Shown: in pieces, positions 1-8,285 of the stretch
Layout of the letters: each line of letters begins with the position of its first letter
How positions within the stretch are numbered: position 1 is the first letter of the stretch
DNA from: Chromobacterium sphagni
Lineage (GTDB): Bacteria > Pseudomonadota > Gammaproteobacteria > Burkholderiales > Chromobacteriaceae
Direction: 5' to 3'
Length of the DNA: 64,000 nt
NCBI RefSeq assembly: GCF_001855555.1
Contig: NZ_MKCT01000001.1
Location: forward strand, 1,205,625-1,269,624
Program-made: the position numbers and the translations under genes
Notes under the pieces: model-generated
The model's database searches: none
Seen by the model: the letters and a program-made list of their open reading frames with translations, nothing else
What the model was told of the DNA's origin: nothing

Positions 1-1407
1 GAAGGTCTGACTGGTCTGGACGCTTACGGCAAGGTTGTGCCCGGCGTGGCCGAAAGCTGGAAGCAGACCGACGCCACCACCTGGGTGTTCCACCTGCGCA
101 AGAACGCCAAGTGGTCCGACGGCAGCGGGGTGACCGCCGGCGACTTCGTCTATGGCTGGCAGCGCTTCGTCGATCCGAAAACCGCTTCGCCGTACGCCAC
201 CACCTACGGCATGTTCATCGTCAACGGCAAGGAAATCGCCGAAGGCAAGAAGCCGGCCGCCACGCTGGGCGTGAAGGCGGTGGACAAGTACACGCTGGAA
301 GTGAAGACCCCGTATCCGGTGTTGTTCCTGCCGTCGCTGGTGGCCAATACCCAGCTGGCCCCGCTGCCCAAGGCCGTCATCGACAAGTACGGCAAGGACT
401 GGACCAAGCCGGGCAAGATGGTCAGCAACGGTCCGTTCCAGCTGAAAGACTGGCAGGTCAACAGCAAGATCATCACGGTGAAGAACCCGAGCTACTGGGG
501 TGCCAAGGATGTGCAGCTGACCAAGATCACCTATCTGCCGATCGAGGACAGCAACGCCGACGTCAAGTTGTATGAGTCCGGCCAAAACGATTATGTGCAG
601 CAATTGCCGCCGGGCACCTTCGACAAGTACAAGGCCCAGTATCCGAAGGAAATCCGCAACGCCGAATTCCTGGCGCTGCGTTACTACTCCTTCAACAACA
701 AGGACCCGCTGCTGAAGGACGTGCGCGTGCGCAAGGCGCTGTCGATGGTGATCGACCGCGACATCCTGGCCAAGAAGATCACCGCCGATGGCCAGATTCC
801 GGCTTATAGCGTGATGGTGCGCGGCATCTCCGGCGCCGACGCCTCCACCTACGACTGGGTGAAATGGCCGATGGCCAAGCGGGTGGAAGAGGCCAAGAAG
901 CTGTTGGCCGAAGCCGGCGTCAAGCCTGGCACCAAGGTCACCTTCACCTACAATACCAACGACTATCACAAGAAGATGGCGATCTTCGCCGCTTCCGAGT
1001 GGAAGTCCAAGTTGGGACTGAACACCGAGCTGGAGAGCCTGGAGTTCAAGGTGCTGCTGAAGAAGCGCCATGACGGCGACTACCAGATCGCCCGCAACGG
1101 CTGGAACGCCGACTACAACGACGCCACCACCTTCCTGGCATTGGTGCAGTGCAATAACGACCAGAACGACAACAAGAACTGCAACGCCAAGGCGGAAGAG
1201 CTGATCAAGCAGGGCAACCAGTCGCTGGACCCGGCCAAGCGCAAGCAGCTGTTCTCCCAGGCCACCAAGATGATCATGGACGACTACCCGATGCTGCCGT
1301 TGCTGCAATACACCGCGCCGCGCCTGGTGAAGTCCTATGTGGGCGGCTATGGCAAGAGCCCGCTGGATCGTTACCAGGGCAAGGACCTCTACATCATCGC
1401 CCACTGA
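1..1407 (+). CDS. oppA: Oligopeptide ABC transporter, periplasmic substrate-binding protein (5' truncated)
   Basis: This is the C-terminal 468 residues of an OppA-type (SBP_bac_5) periplasmic peptide-binding protein. The frame is open from base 1, so the signal peptide and N-terminal lobe edge lie outside the window. Family features visible are the early VAESW segment, the WSDG segment and the C-terminal DYPMLPL segment. Proteins of this family bind short peptides and deliver them to the OppBC permease. The permease and ATPase genes follow on the same strand, so the assignment is supported by context. A 146-base gap with two strong inverted repeats separates it from oppB, a common arrangement where the binding protein is made in excess. 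Confidence 0.93.
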   Translation, partial: EGLTGLDAYGKVVPGVAESWKQTDATTWVFHLRKNAKWSDGSGVTAGDFVYGWQRFVDPKTASPYATTYGMFIVNGKEIAEGKKPAATLGVKAVDKYTLEVKTPYPVLFLPSLVANTQLAPLPKAVIDKYGKDWTKPGKMVSNGPFQLKDWQVNSKIITVKNPSYWGAKDVQLTKITYLPIEDSNADVKLYESGQNDYVQQLPPGTFDKYKAQYPKEIRNAEFLALRYYSFNNKDPLLKDVRVRKALSMVIDRDILAKKITADGQIPAYSVMVRGISGADASTYDWVKWPMAKRVEEAKKLLAEAGVKPGTKVTFTYNTNDYHKKMAIFAASEWKSKLGLNTELESLEFKVLLKKRHDGDYQIARNGWNADYNDATTFLALVQCNNDQNDNKNCNAKAEELIKQGNQSLDPAKRKQLFSQATKMIMDDYPMLPLLQYTAPRLVKSYVGGYGKSPLDRYQGKDLYIIAH

Positions 1408-1422
1408 GCGTGATGCAAGCGG

Positions 1423-1478
1423 CCAGCGCTAGCGCTGGATGAACAGAGGCCGGAGGCCCGCCTGGCGGACTCCGGCCT
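1423..1478 (+). other. Two intercistronic hairpins between oppA and oppB
   Basis: A perfect 16-base palindrome (CCAGCGCTAGCGCTGG, 1423-1438) is followed by a 9-bp inverted repeat, AGGCCGGAG at 1447-1455 with CTCCGGCCT at 1470-1478. Neither is followed by a T run, so they are more likely to protect the oppA message or attenuate read-through into oppBCDF than to terminate outright. Function is inferred. Confidence 0.55.
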
Positions 1479-1553
1479 GCGATGTAGATTGGCGGTCAGT
1501 CCGGCCCGCGCCTAGGCGCGCGGTCGCCCTGCGCCTGCCAAGCGGAGTTTGAT

Positions 1554-2474
1554 ATGTGGTCTTATACTTTCCGACGCATTCTGGCGACGATCCCCACCTT
1601 GCTGGCGGTCATCACGGTCTGTTACCTGCTGCTGCACCTGACGCCGGGCGGCCCGTTCGACGGCGAGCGCAAGGTGTCCGCCGCGGTGCTGGCCAACCTG
1701 CAGGCCAAGTACCATCTTGACCTGCCGCCGTGGCAGCAATACCTGTATTACCTCAACAGCCTGCTGCACGGCGATCTGGGCGCCTCCTTCCGTTATGCGG
1801 ACTGGAGCGTCAACGATCTGGTGAGCAAGGCCTTGCCGGTGTCCGCCAGCATAGGCGGCGGAGCCATCCTGATCTCGCTGGTGCTGGGCGTGCTGTTGGG
1901 CACCATCGCCGCGCTGCGCCAGAACAGCCTGATCGACTACCTGGTGATGCTGTTCGGCAATATCGGCGGCGCCTTCCCGTCCTTCGTGTTGGGGCCGGTG
2001 CTGGTGATGATCTTCGCCATCTGGCTGAAATGGCTGCCGGCTGGCGGCTGGGACAATTTCAATCCCAAGTTCATGATCCTGCCGGTTTCGCTATTGGTGT
2101 TCATCAACGTTTCCACCATAGGCCGGGTGATGCGCGGCAGCCTGATCGAGGTGCTGAACAGCAACTTCATCCGCACCGCGCGCGCCAAGGGCCTGCCATT
2201 GCGCACCATCGTGCTGCGCCACGCGCTGAAACCGGCGCTGATGCCGGTGGTGTCGGTGATCGGCCCGCTGGCCATCTCCTCCATCACCTCGGCGGTGGTG
2301 ACCGAGACAGTGTTCGGCCTGCCGGGTCTGGGCAAGCTGATCGTCAACGGCGCATCCAACCGCGACTACACGCTGGTGCTGGGACTGGTGGTGCTGGTGA
2401 CGGTGATCACCGTGTTGTTCAACCTCCTCGTCGACCTGGCCTACGCGCTGCTCGACCCCAAGATCCGTTACTGA
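1554..2474 (+). CDS. oppB: Oligopeptide ABC transporter permease OppB
   Basis: A 306-residue inner-membrane permease of the binding-protein-dependent family. It starts with the typical MW.Y.FRRIL N-terminus, has about six hydrophobic segments, and carries the EAA-type cytoplasmic loop around residues 205-230 (TARAKGLPLRTIVLRHALKPA) that docks on the ATPase subunits. A GCGGAG ribosome-binding site precedes the ATG. It pairs with OppC to form the channel for peptides delivered by OppA. The next gene starts 13 bases downstream, consistent with one transcript. Confidence 0.95.
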   Translation: MWSYTFRRILATIPTLLAVITVCYLLLHLTPGGPFDGERKVSAAVLANLQAKYHLDLPPWQQYLYYLNSLLHGDLGASFRYADWSVNDLVSKALPVSASIGGGAILISLVLGVLLGTIAALRQNSLIDYLVMLFGNIGGAFPSFVLGPVLVMIFAIWLKWLPAGGWDNFNPKFMILPVSLLVFINVSTIGRVMRGSLIEVLNSNFIRTARAKGLPLRTIVLRHALKPALMPVVSVIGPLAISSITSAVVTETVFGLPGLGKLIVNGASNRDYTLVLGLVVLVTVITVLFNLLVDLAYALLDPKIRY

Positions 2475-2487
2475 GGGGGATTCCGCA

Positions 2488-3402
2488 ATGATAAAGACAA
2501 AACAAGCCGCCGCGGCCGTGGCGCTGGAAAACGGCCTGAGCGAAGCCGCGGTCGAAGGCCGCAGCCTGTGGCGCGACGCCCGCATCCGCTTCTTCCGCAA
2601 CAAGGCGGCGGTGGTCAGCCTGGTGATACTCAGCCTGATCACGCTGGCCTGTATTTTCGGTCCGATGCTGCTGTCCAGCGGCTATGCCGACACCGACTGG
2701 GATGCGATGAGCGAGGCTCCGACCCTGCACAATATGCACCTGTTCGGCACCGACGCGCTGGGGCGCGACCTCTTGGTGCGCTGCCTGGTGGGCGGCCGCA
2801 TCTCGCTGATGGTGGGCCTGTTGGCCACCATCGCCTCGGTGATCCTGGGCATCGTCTGGGGCGCCACCGCCGGCTTCCTGGGGGGCAAGATCGACTCGCT
2901 GATGATGCGTGTCGTCGACATGATGTACGCGGTGCCCTATCTGTTGATCGCCATTCTGATGGTGACCCTGCTGGGCCGCGAGTTCTACCTGGTGGTGCTG
3001 ACCATCACCGTGTTCTCGTGGATGGACATGGCGCGGGTGGTGCGCGGCCAGGCGCTGGCGATCAAGTCCAAGGAGTACGTCGAGGCGGCGCACGCCATCG
3101 GCGTGTCCACGCCGGTGATCATCTTCCGCCACATCGTGCCCAATCTGCTGGGCATCGTGGTGATCTACACCACGGTGACGGTGCCGGGCGTGATCCTGAC
3201 CGAGTCGGTGCTGTCCTTCCTGGGCCTCGGCGTGCAGGAGCCGATGACCAGCTGGGGCGTGCTGATCCAGGACGGCGCCGGCGTGATGGACTCCACGCCG
3301 TGGATCCTGCTGTTCCCGGCCGGGATGTTGTCGCTGACGCTGTATTGCGCCAACTATATCGGCGACGGTCTGCGCGACGCGCTGGACCCGAAAGACCGCT
3401 GA
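2488..3402 (+). CDS. oppC: Oligopeptide ABC transporter permease OppC
   Basis: A 304-residue permease partner of OppB. It has an N-terminal cytoplasmic extension, a first membrane span near residues 48-70, the FGTDALGRDLL segment typical of the OppC/DppC group, and an EAA loop near residues 195-225 (EAAHAIGVSTPVIIFRHIVPN). The ATG is preceded by GAGGGG. Length and domain order match the family. It lies between oppB and oppD in the usual order, so it is the second channel subunit of the peptide importer. Confidence 0.95.
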   Translation: MIKTKQAAAAVALENGLSEAAVEGRSLWRDARIRFFRNKAAVVSLVILSLITLACIFGPMLLSSGYADTDWDAMSEAPTLHNMHLFGTDALGRDLLVRCLVGGRISLMVGLLATIASVILGIVWGATAGFLGGKIDSLMMRVVDMMYAVPYLLIAILMVTLLGREFYLVVLTITVFSWMDMARVVRGQALAIKSKEYVEAAHAIGVSTPVIIFRHIVPNLLGIVVIYTTVTVPGVILTESVLSFLGLGVQEPMTSWGVLIQDGAGVMDSTPWILLFPAGMLSLTLYCANYIGDGLRDALDPKDR

Positions 3403-3428
3403 CCCCCGCAGGATAGATGAGGCAAGCC

Positions 3429-4430
3429 ATGAGCATTCTGAAAGTAACTAACCTCGGGGTTCAGTTCCAGACCAACGACGGCGTGGTCAATGCCGTCAAC
3501 GGCGTGAACTTCGAGCTGAACAAGGGCCAGACCCTGGGCATCGTCGGCGAATCCGGTTCCGGCAAGAGCCAGACCGTGCTGGCGATGATGGGCCTGTTGG
3601 CCAAGAACGGCAAAACCAGCGGCGAAGCGTTGTACCACGGCCAGAACCTGCTGACGATGGGCGCCAAGGATTTGAACAAGATCCGCGGCGATCGCATCTC
3701 GATGATCTTCCAGGACCCGATGACCTCGCTCAACCCCTACCTGACGGTGGAGCGGCAGATGACCGAGGTGCTGGAGCTGCACAAGGGCCTGAGCCGGCGC
3801 GCCGCCAAGAAGCGCGCGATCGAGCTGCTGGACGCGGTGCGCATTCCGGAAGCCGCGCGCCGGGTGGGAATGTATCCGCACGAGTTCTCCGGCGGCATGC
3901 GCCAGCGGGTGATGATAGCGATGGCGCTGCTGTGCGAGCCGGAACTGCTGATCGCCGACGAGCCCACCACCGCGCTGGACGTGACGGTGCAGGCGCAGAT
4001 CCTGACTCTGCTGAAAGACCTGCAGCGCGATTTCGGCACCTCCATCATCATGATCACCCACGATCTTGGCGTGGTGGCGGGATTGTGCGAGAACGTGCTG
4101 GTGATGTACGGCGGCCGGGCGATGGAGTACGGCCAGGCCGACGACATCTTCTACCACCCGAGCCATCCCTACACCATAGGCCTGTTGGGCGCGCTGCCGC
4201 GGCTGGACCACGATGGTTCGGAGCTGGTCAGCATTCCCGGCAATCCGCCGAATATGGCCAATATGCCCAAGGGCTGCCCGTTCTCCGAGCGTTGCGTGCA
4301 CAGCAGCGCGCGCTGCGTGAGCGAACTGCCGCCGCTGGCGGCCAGCAGCCTGAACCCGCAAATCCTGCGGGCCTGTCACAAGCCGGCGGAAGAGCTGGTC
4401 AAAGCCGCCGAGGAGGTGACGCATGTCTGA
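3429..4430 (+). CDS. oppD: Oligopeptide ABC transporter ATP-binding protein OppD
   Basis: A 333-residue ABC ATPase with Walker A GESGSGKS, signature FSGGMRQR, Walker B LLIADEPT and the C-terminal oligopeptide/dipeptide extension (CPFSERC segment) whose cysteines bind an iron-sulfur cluster in related proteins. It powers OppBC together with OppF. I chose the ATG at 3429 because GAGG lies six bases upstream; an in-frame ATG at 3417, with AGGA four bases upstream, would add four residues. The 3' end overlaps oppF by eight bases, which points to translational coupling. Confidence 0.94.
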   Translation: MSILKVTNLGVQFQTNDGVVNAVNGVNFELNKGQTLGIVGESGSGKSQTVLAMMGLLAKNGKTSGEALYHGQNLLTMGAKDLNKIRGDRISMIFQDPMTSLNPYLTVERQMTEVLELHKGLSRRAAKKRAIELLDAVRIPEAARRVGMYPHEFSGGMRQRVMIAMALLCEPELLIADEPTTALDVTVQAQILTLLKDLQRDFGTSIIMITHDLGVVAGLCENVLVMYGGRAMEYGQADDIFYHPSHPYTIGLLGALPRLDHDGSELVSIPGNPPNMANMPKGCPFSERCVHSSARCVSELPPLAASSLNPQILRACHKPAEELVKAAEEVTHV

Positions 4431-5415
4431 AGCAGTCAAACAGCCGATCCTGTCGGTGCGCAACGTCAAGGTGCATTTCCAGGTCAAGGGCGGCGACGCC
4501 TGGCCGTGGAGCCCCAGAAAGACCCTGAAGGCGGTGGACGGCGTCAGCTTCGACCTCTACGCCGGCGAAACGCTGGGCGTGGTGGGCGAGTCCGGCTGCG
4601 GCAAGTCCACGCTGTCCCGCGCCATCCTGAATCTGATCCCGGCCACCGAGGGCGAGATCGTGTGGATGGGCAAGGACCTGCGCCAGGGCAGCGACAAGGA
4701 CTGGCTGAGCGTCCGCAAGGATATCCAGATGATTTTCCAGGACCCGCTGGCGTCCTTGAACCCGCGCATGACCATCGCGCAGATCATCGGCGAGCCCTTG
4801 CGCGTGCACAAGCCGGAGCTGTCGGCGGACGAGGTGATGAAGCGGGTCAAGGCCATCATGAAGCGGGTGGGCCTGCGTGAGCAGATGATCAACCGCTATC
4901 CGCACGAGTTCTCCGGCGGCCAGTGCCAGCGCATAGGCATCGCCCGCGCGCTGATCCTGGAGCCCAAGCTGATCATCTGCGACGAGCCGGTGTCGGCGCT
5001 GGACGTTTCCATCCAGGCGCAGATCATCAACCTGTTGAAGGAGCTGCAGCGCGAGATGGGCCTGGCGCTGATCTTCATCGCCCACGATCTGGCGGTGGTG
5101 AAGCACATCTCCGACCGCATCCTGGTGATGTATCTGGGCCGCGAAATGGAGCTGGCCAAGAAACACGCGCTGTACGACGTGCCTTCGCACCCGTATACCC
5201 GCGCGCTGCTGTCGGCCATCCCCATTCCCGATCCGCGGCTGGAAAAGAACAAGGTGATCCAGATCCTGCAAGGCGATCTGCCCAGCCCGATCAACCCGCC
5301 GTCCGGCTGCGTGTTCCGCACCCGCTGCCCGCTGGCGGTGGAGCGCTGCGCGCAGGAAGTGCCCAAGCTGCGCAAGCTGTCCAGCGATACCCAGTCGTCC
5401 TGCCTGCTGGCCTGA
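4423..5415 (+). CDS. oppF: Oligopeptide ABC transporter ATP-binding protein OppF
   Basis: A 330-residue ABC ATPase and partner of OppD. It has Walker A GESGCGKST, signature FSGGQCQR, Walker B LIICDEPVSALD and the C-terminal oligo_HPY extension with PSGCVFRTRCP. Its start lies inside the end of oppD and its GAGG ribosome-binding site lies within the oppD coding region. It completes an oppABCDF operon, which ends at a strong hairpin 20 bases downstream. Substrate preference beyond peptides cannot be read from sequence. Confidence 0.95.
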   Translation: MSEAVKQPILSVRNVKVHFQVKGGDAWPWSPRKTLKAVDGVSFDLYAGETLGVVGESGCGKSTLSRAILNLIPATEGEIVWMGKDLRQGSDKDWLSVRKDIQMIFQDPLASLNPRMTIAQIIGEPLRVHKPELSADEVMKRVKAIMKRVGLREQMINRYPHEFSGGQCQRIGIARALILEPKLIICDEPVSALDVSIQAQIINLLKELQREMGLALIFIAHDLAVVKHISDRILVMYLGREMELAKKHALYDVPSHPYTRALLSAIPIPDPRLEKNKVIQILQGDLPSPINPPSGCVFRTRCPLAVERCAQEVPKLRKLSSDTQSSCLLA

Positions 5416-5434
5416 GGCCGGTTCATCCATCAGT

Positions 5435-5475
5435 CGCCGCCGCCCTTCCTCTCGGATCGGCGGCGGTTTCGTTTT
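5435..5475 (+). terminator. Rho-independent terminator of the opp operon
   Basis: CGCCGCCG (5435-5442) pairs perfectly with CGGCGGCG (5458-5465), followed by an interrupted T-rich tail. It begins 20 bases after the oppF stop codon. Confidence 0.75.
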
Positions 5476-5535
5476 CATGCTTGCGCGCTGGTCCAGCTGG
5501 TATGCTTGCAATGTGAATTATCACGGGAGAGGGCG

Positions 5536-5958
5536 ATGGCAAAGGATCTTCCCGTCACGCTGGCCTGCCGTTTCACGGCCAGCCAATGGACGGAGCAGTT
5601 GCTGCAGCAAACCGACGGCGCCGGAGAGCTCAAGCGCGCCAGCATCGTCAACGCGCTCAGCGGCAACCTGGAGGGCGAGGGCTGGCTGGAGTACCAGCTG
5701 CTGTATCCGCAGGCGGCGGGCGGCGACGTGCCTTTCATCGGCTATGAGCGCGTGGTGGCGCGCTGGGGGGAAAGGCGGGGCAGCCTGGTGCTCAAGCACG
5801 ACGGCATATATTCGCCGGAGCATGGTGTCAGCGGAACGCTGACCGTAGTGCCCGGCAGCGGCAGCGGCGACTTCGCCGGTCTGGCAGGCGACGGCCGCAT
5901 CGTCGCCAGGGCGGGCGAGCATGGCGGCGAATATCTGCTGACGCTGCGCCCGGCCTGA
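5536..5958 (+). CDS. DUF3224-family protein
   Basis: A 140-residue soluble protein resembling the DUF3224 family (calycin-like small barrels of unknown function). Visible family traits are the ASIVNALSGNLEGEG segment, the YERVVARWGERRGSLVLKHDG segment and the glycine-rich VVPGSGSGDFAGLAGDG segment before a final strand. The start at 5536 follows a strong GGGAGAGG site; an upstream in-frame ATG at 5506 lacks one. There is no signal peptide. It sits alone between the opp terminator and the structured leader of the next gene, so context gives no functional clue. Confidence 0.75.
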   Translation: MAKDLPVTLACRFTASQWTEQLLQQTDGAGELKRASIVNALSGNLEGEGWLEYQLLYPQAAGGDVPFIGYERVVARWGERRGSLVLKHDGIYSPEHGVSGTLTVVPGSGSGDFAGLAGDGRIVARAGEHGGEYLLTLRPA

Positions 5959-6036
5959 AGCGCGGCGGACCGTGTTGGAAATGCGTCATAAATCCCGCCT
6001 CCCTGGCGGTTGGGGCTAGCTTTTTGCCTGATTCTT

Positions 6037-6174
6037 TTGAGTTTTTCACGAGCAATGGTTAGGATCTTGACCTTCTAGGTAGAAATATTTCAGGCGATGC
6101 TGTCACCGGCATCGCTGCTCGCCGCCGCCGCGGCGGGAAGTCAAAGCCAATGCCGCCAGCCGACTGCTGGCGGC
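6037..6174 (+). ncRNA. Candidate structured leader or small RNA upstream of the ComB-like gene
   Basis: The 239-base gap after the DUF3224 gene contains a sigma70-like promoter (TTGAGT 6037-6042, 17-base spacer, TAGGAT 6060-6065). Within the next 110 bases come a 7-bp hairpin (GCGATGC 6094-6100 with GCATCGC 6109-6115), a CG-rich self-complementary stretch, and a perfect 9-bp hairpin (GCCGCCAGC 6152-6160 with GCTGGCGGC 6166-6174) followed by TTGTCGTTT. This could be a 5' leader of the ComB-like gene or a short independent RNA. No known RNA family was recognised. Confidence 0.3.
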
Positions 6175-6197
6175 TTGTCGTTTCATCGGAACCAGGA

Positions 6198-6926
6198 ATG
6201 CACTACGCGCAACAAGAATATTCGGTGCGCCTGCAATGGGGCATGGAGGCCGCGCGGCAGTTAAGCCGGCTGGCGGAGCATTGCGTAGTTATCGATGTGT
6301 TGTCGTTCAGCACCTGCGTCGACATCGCCTGCGGCAGAGGCGCTCAGGTGCTGCCCTACCGCCACCAGGCCGATGGCGCCCAGGCTTTCGCCGACGAGAG
6401 CCGCGCGCTGCTGGCCGGCAAGCGCAGCCATGCCAAGCCGTCCCTGTCGCCGGTTTCGCTGCAGACTCTTGCCGCCGACAGCCGGCTGGTGTTGCCATCG
6501 CTCAACGGCGCGGCGATCAGCCTGGCCAGCGAGGCGGAGCAGACCCTGGCCGGTTGCCTGCGCAATGCCGATGCCGTGGCCGAATATCTGAATCGGCAGG
6601 GCGGTTCGGTGCTGTTGATCGCCGCCGGTGAGCTCGGCCCGGATGGCCGGCTGCGCTTCGCCTACGAGGATTTCCTCGGCGCCGGCGCCATCATCCGGCA
6701 ATTGGCCGGCGGCAAGTCGCCCGAAGCGCTGGCGGCGGAGGCCGCCTTCACGCTGGCGCGCCACGATCTGGAGCGCCAGCTGGCGCAGGGCATGTCCGGT
6801 TGCGATTTGAGCCAGCGCGGCTTTGCCGGCGATGTGGAGCTGGCGGCGCAACTGAGCGTCAGCGGCTGCGTGCCGGTGTTGCGCGACGGCGCGTATCGCG
6901 CGCCCAGCCTGGGCGCCGCCGCCTGA
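6198..6926 (+). CDS. ComB-like 2-phosphosulfolactate phosphatase family protein
   Basis: A 242-residue protein resembling the ComB family (Mg-dependent 2-phosphosulfolactate phosphatase of coenzyme M synthesis). Traits seen are VVIDVLSFSTCVD near residue 32, LVLPSLNGAAIS near residue 100, and AAGELGPDGRLRFAYEDFLGAGAII near residues 150-175. In bacteria such proteins usually occur without the other coenzyme M genes, so the real substrate here is unknown. No ComA or ComC homologue is nearby. The ATG at 6198 was chosen because the upstream alternative at 6150 falls inside the leader hairpin. Confidence 0.7.
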   Translation: MHYAQQEYSVRLQWGMEAARQLSRLAEHCVVIDVLSFSTCVDIACGRGAQVLPYRHQADGAQAFADESRALLAGKRSHAKPSLSPVSLQTLAADSRLVLPSLNGAAISLASEAEQTLAGCLRNADAVAEYLNRQGGSVLLIAAGELGPDGRLRFAYEDFLGAGAIIRQLAGGKSPEALAAEAAFTLARHDLERQLAQGMSGCDLSQRGFAGDVELAAQLSVSGCVPVLRDGAYRAPSLGAAA

Positions 6927-7008
6927 CGCGGATGCCGGCGCGCCGCCGACCGGCTAACATGGCGGGATGGCGCGCGACCGCGTTGCCGTTTCCCTGCTGG
7001 AGAGTCCC

Positions 7009-7359
7009 ATGCTGCCTGCCAAAATGGTTACCACCACTTTCGATCTGCCCGGCTACCGGGTGACGGCCAATCTGGGGGTGGTGCGCGGCATCACCGTGCG
7101 CTCGCGCTCGATTGTCGGCAATTTCTTTGGCGGCCTGCAGTCGCTGTTCGGCGGCAACATCACCATCTATACCAGCCTGTGCGAGCAGGCCCGCTCGGAA
7201 ACCTATGCGCTGATGTGCGAGCACGCGGCGGCGCTGGGCGCCAACGCGGTGATCGGCATGCGCTACGACGCCACCGACGTGATGGCGGGCTTGACCGAGG
7301 TGCTGTGCTACGGCACCGCGGTGCGGGTGGAGCCGCTGGACGCGGCTCGCCAGCTCTAG
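7009..7359 (+). CDS. YbjQ/UPF0145-like heavy-metal-binding-domain protein
   Basis: A 116-residue protein resembling the YbjQ family, which forms pentameric alpha/beta assemblies of unknown role. Typical segments are the N-terminal [11 protein letters not shown], the [18 protein letters not shown] strand, and the C-terminal [17 protein letters not shown] with a final [10 protein letters not shown] strand. GGAGAG upstream of the ATG supports 7009 over 6967. Its TAG stop overlaps the stop of the convergent GNAT gene on the palindrome CTAG. Confidence 0.85.
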   Translation: MLPAKMVTTTFDLPGYRVTANLGVVRGITVRSRSIVGNFFGGLQSLFGGNITIYTSLCEQARSETYALMCEHAAALGANAVIGMRYDATDVMAGLTEVLCYGTAVRVEPLDAARQL

Positions 7360-8285
7360 CCCGGAGCGGCCGTGGTCTGCAGTTCCAGTTGGTGCAGCCG
7401 CTCGGCCTGGGCGTCGCAAAACCGGATGGCGTCGCCGCGCTGGCCGCGCAGGAACAGCAGCAGCCAGCCGTCGCCGGCGTCCGGCAGCAGGCCGCCGAAG
7501 CCGAAGCCGGCCTGCCGCAGCGCGGGCAGCAGCGCCAGCGCGTCGGCGCTCAGCGCCAGCTTCAGGTAGAGCAGCTGGCCGGCGGGCAGGGTGGCGATCT
7601 CCGCCAGCCGTGCCGCGGTCGGCTGGTGGACCGTGATCTCCAGCCGCTGGCCGTGGCGGGCCAGACTCAAGCCGGGCAATCTGGCCGACGGAGCGACGGC
7701 GGCGCGCTGTCCGAAGGCCTGCTGCAGCGGCCGCAGCCATTCGCGCCATTCGGCGGGCCAGGCCAGGTCAGGCAGGGGGCGCGGCTGCAGCGGCAGGCAG
7801 CCCAGCACGATGCTTTCCGGTTCCGGCTTGCCGAACGGCGAGTCGACGTAGTCCAGCATCAGCGCGCTGGTGTGGAAGCCCAGCGTTTGCGCCACGTACT
7901 GGCTCTGCGGATGCGAGCATACCTGTTTGATGGTCAGCAGCGCGACGCCCTGCACCGCCGCGGCCGCGCGCAGATGGCGTCCCAGCAGACTGGCCACGCC
8001 CTGGCCGCGCGCGTCCGGGTGCACCACGTTCAACGCCAGTTCGGCCTGCCCCGGCCGCGCCGGGTCTTGCCACAGCGTGGCATGGCCCACCAGCCGGCCA
8101 TCCAGCAGCGCCACCGCCGAGCGCCATTGCCCGCTGGCGTTGCGTTGCTGGATCTGGCTGGGCAGATAGACGTCGGGATAGACGTAGTGGTCGCCGTAGA
8201 CGGCGCGGAACAGCGCGCTGACCGCGGCGGCGTCTTCGGCCTGGTAGTCGCGCGCCCAGGCGGAGGCGGGGTGGCGGGCGCTCAT
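7356..8285 (-). CDS. GNAT-family N-acyltransferase with C-terminal extension
   Basis: A 309-residue protein. Residues 10-145 carry a GNAT fold: the acyl-CoA-binding loop appears as [17 protein letters not shown] and is followed by a [17 protein letters not shown] segment. The C-terminal half is an unfamiliar 150-residue extension. It is the last gene of a five-gene minus-strand operon; its ATG overlaps the end of the PaaK-like gene (ATGA) and a GAGGAGG site lies just upstream. In this context it may acylate an amine in the product of the LuxE/LuxC/PaaK enzymes, but that is inference. Confidence 0.8.
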   Translation of the reverse strand: MSARHPASAWARDYQAEDAAAVSALFRAVYGDHYVYPDVYLPSQIQQRNASGQWRSAVALLDGRLVGHATLWQDPARPGQAELALNVVHPDARGQGVASLLGRHLRAAAAVQGVALLTIKQVCSHPQSQYVAQTLGFHTSALMLDYVDSPFGKPEPESIVLGCLPLQPRPLPDLAWPAEWREWLRPLQQAFGQRAAVAPSARLPGLSLARHGQRLEITVHQPTAARLAEIATLPAGQLLYLKLALSADALALLPALRQAGFGFGGLLPDAGDGWLLLFLRGQRGDAIRFCDAQAERLHQLELQTTAAPG

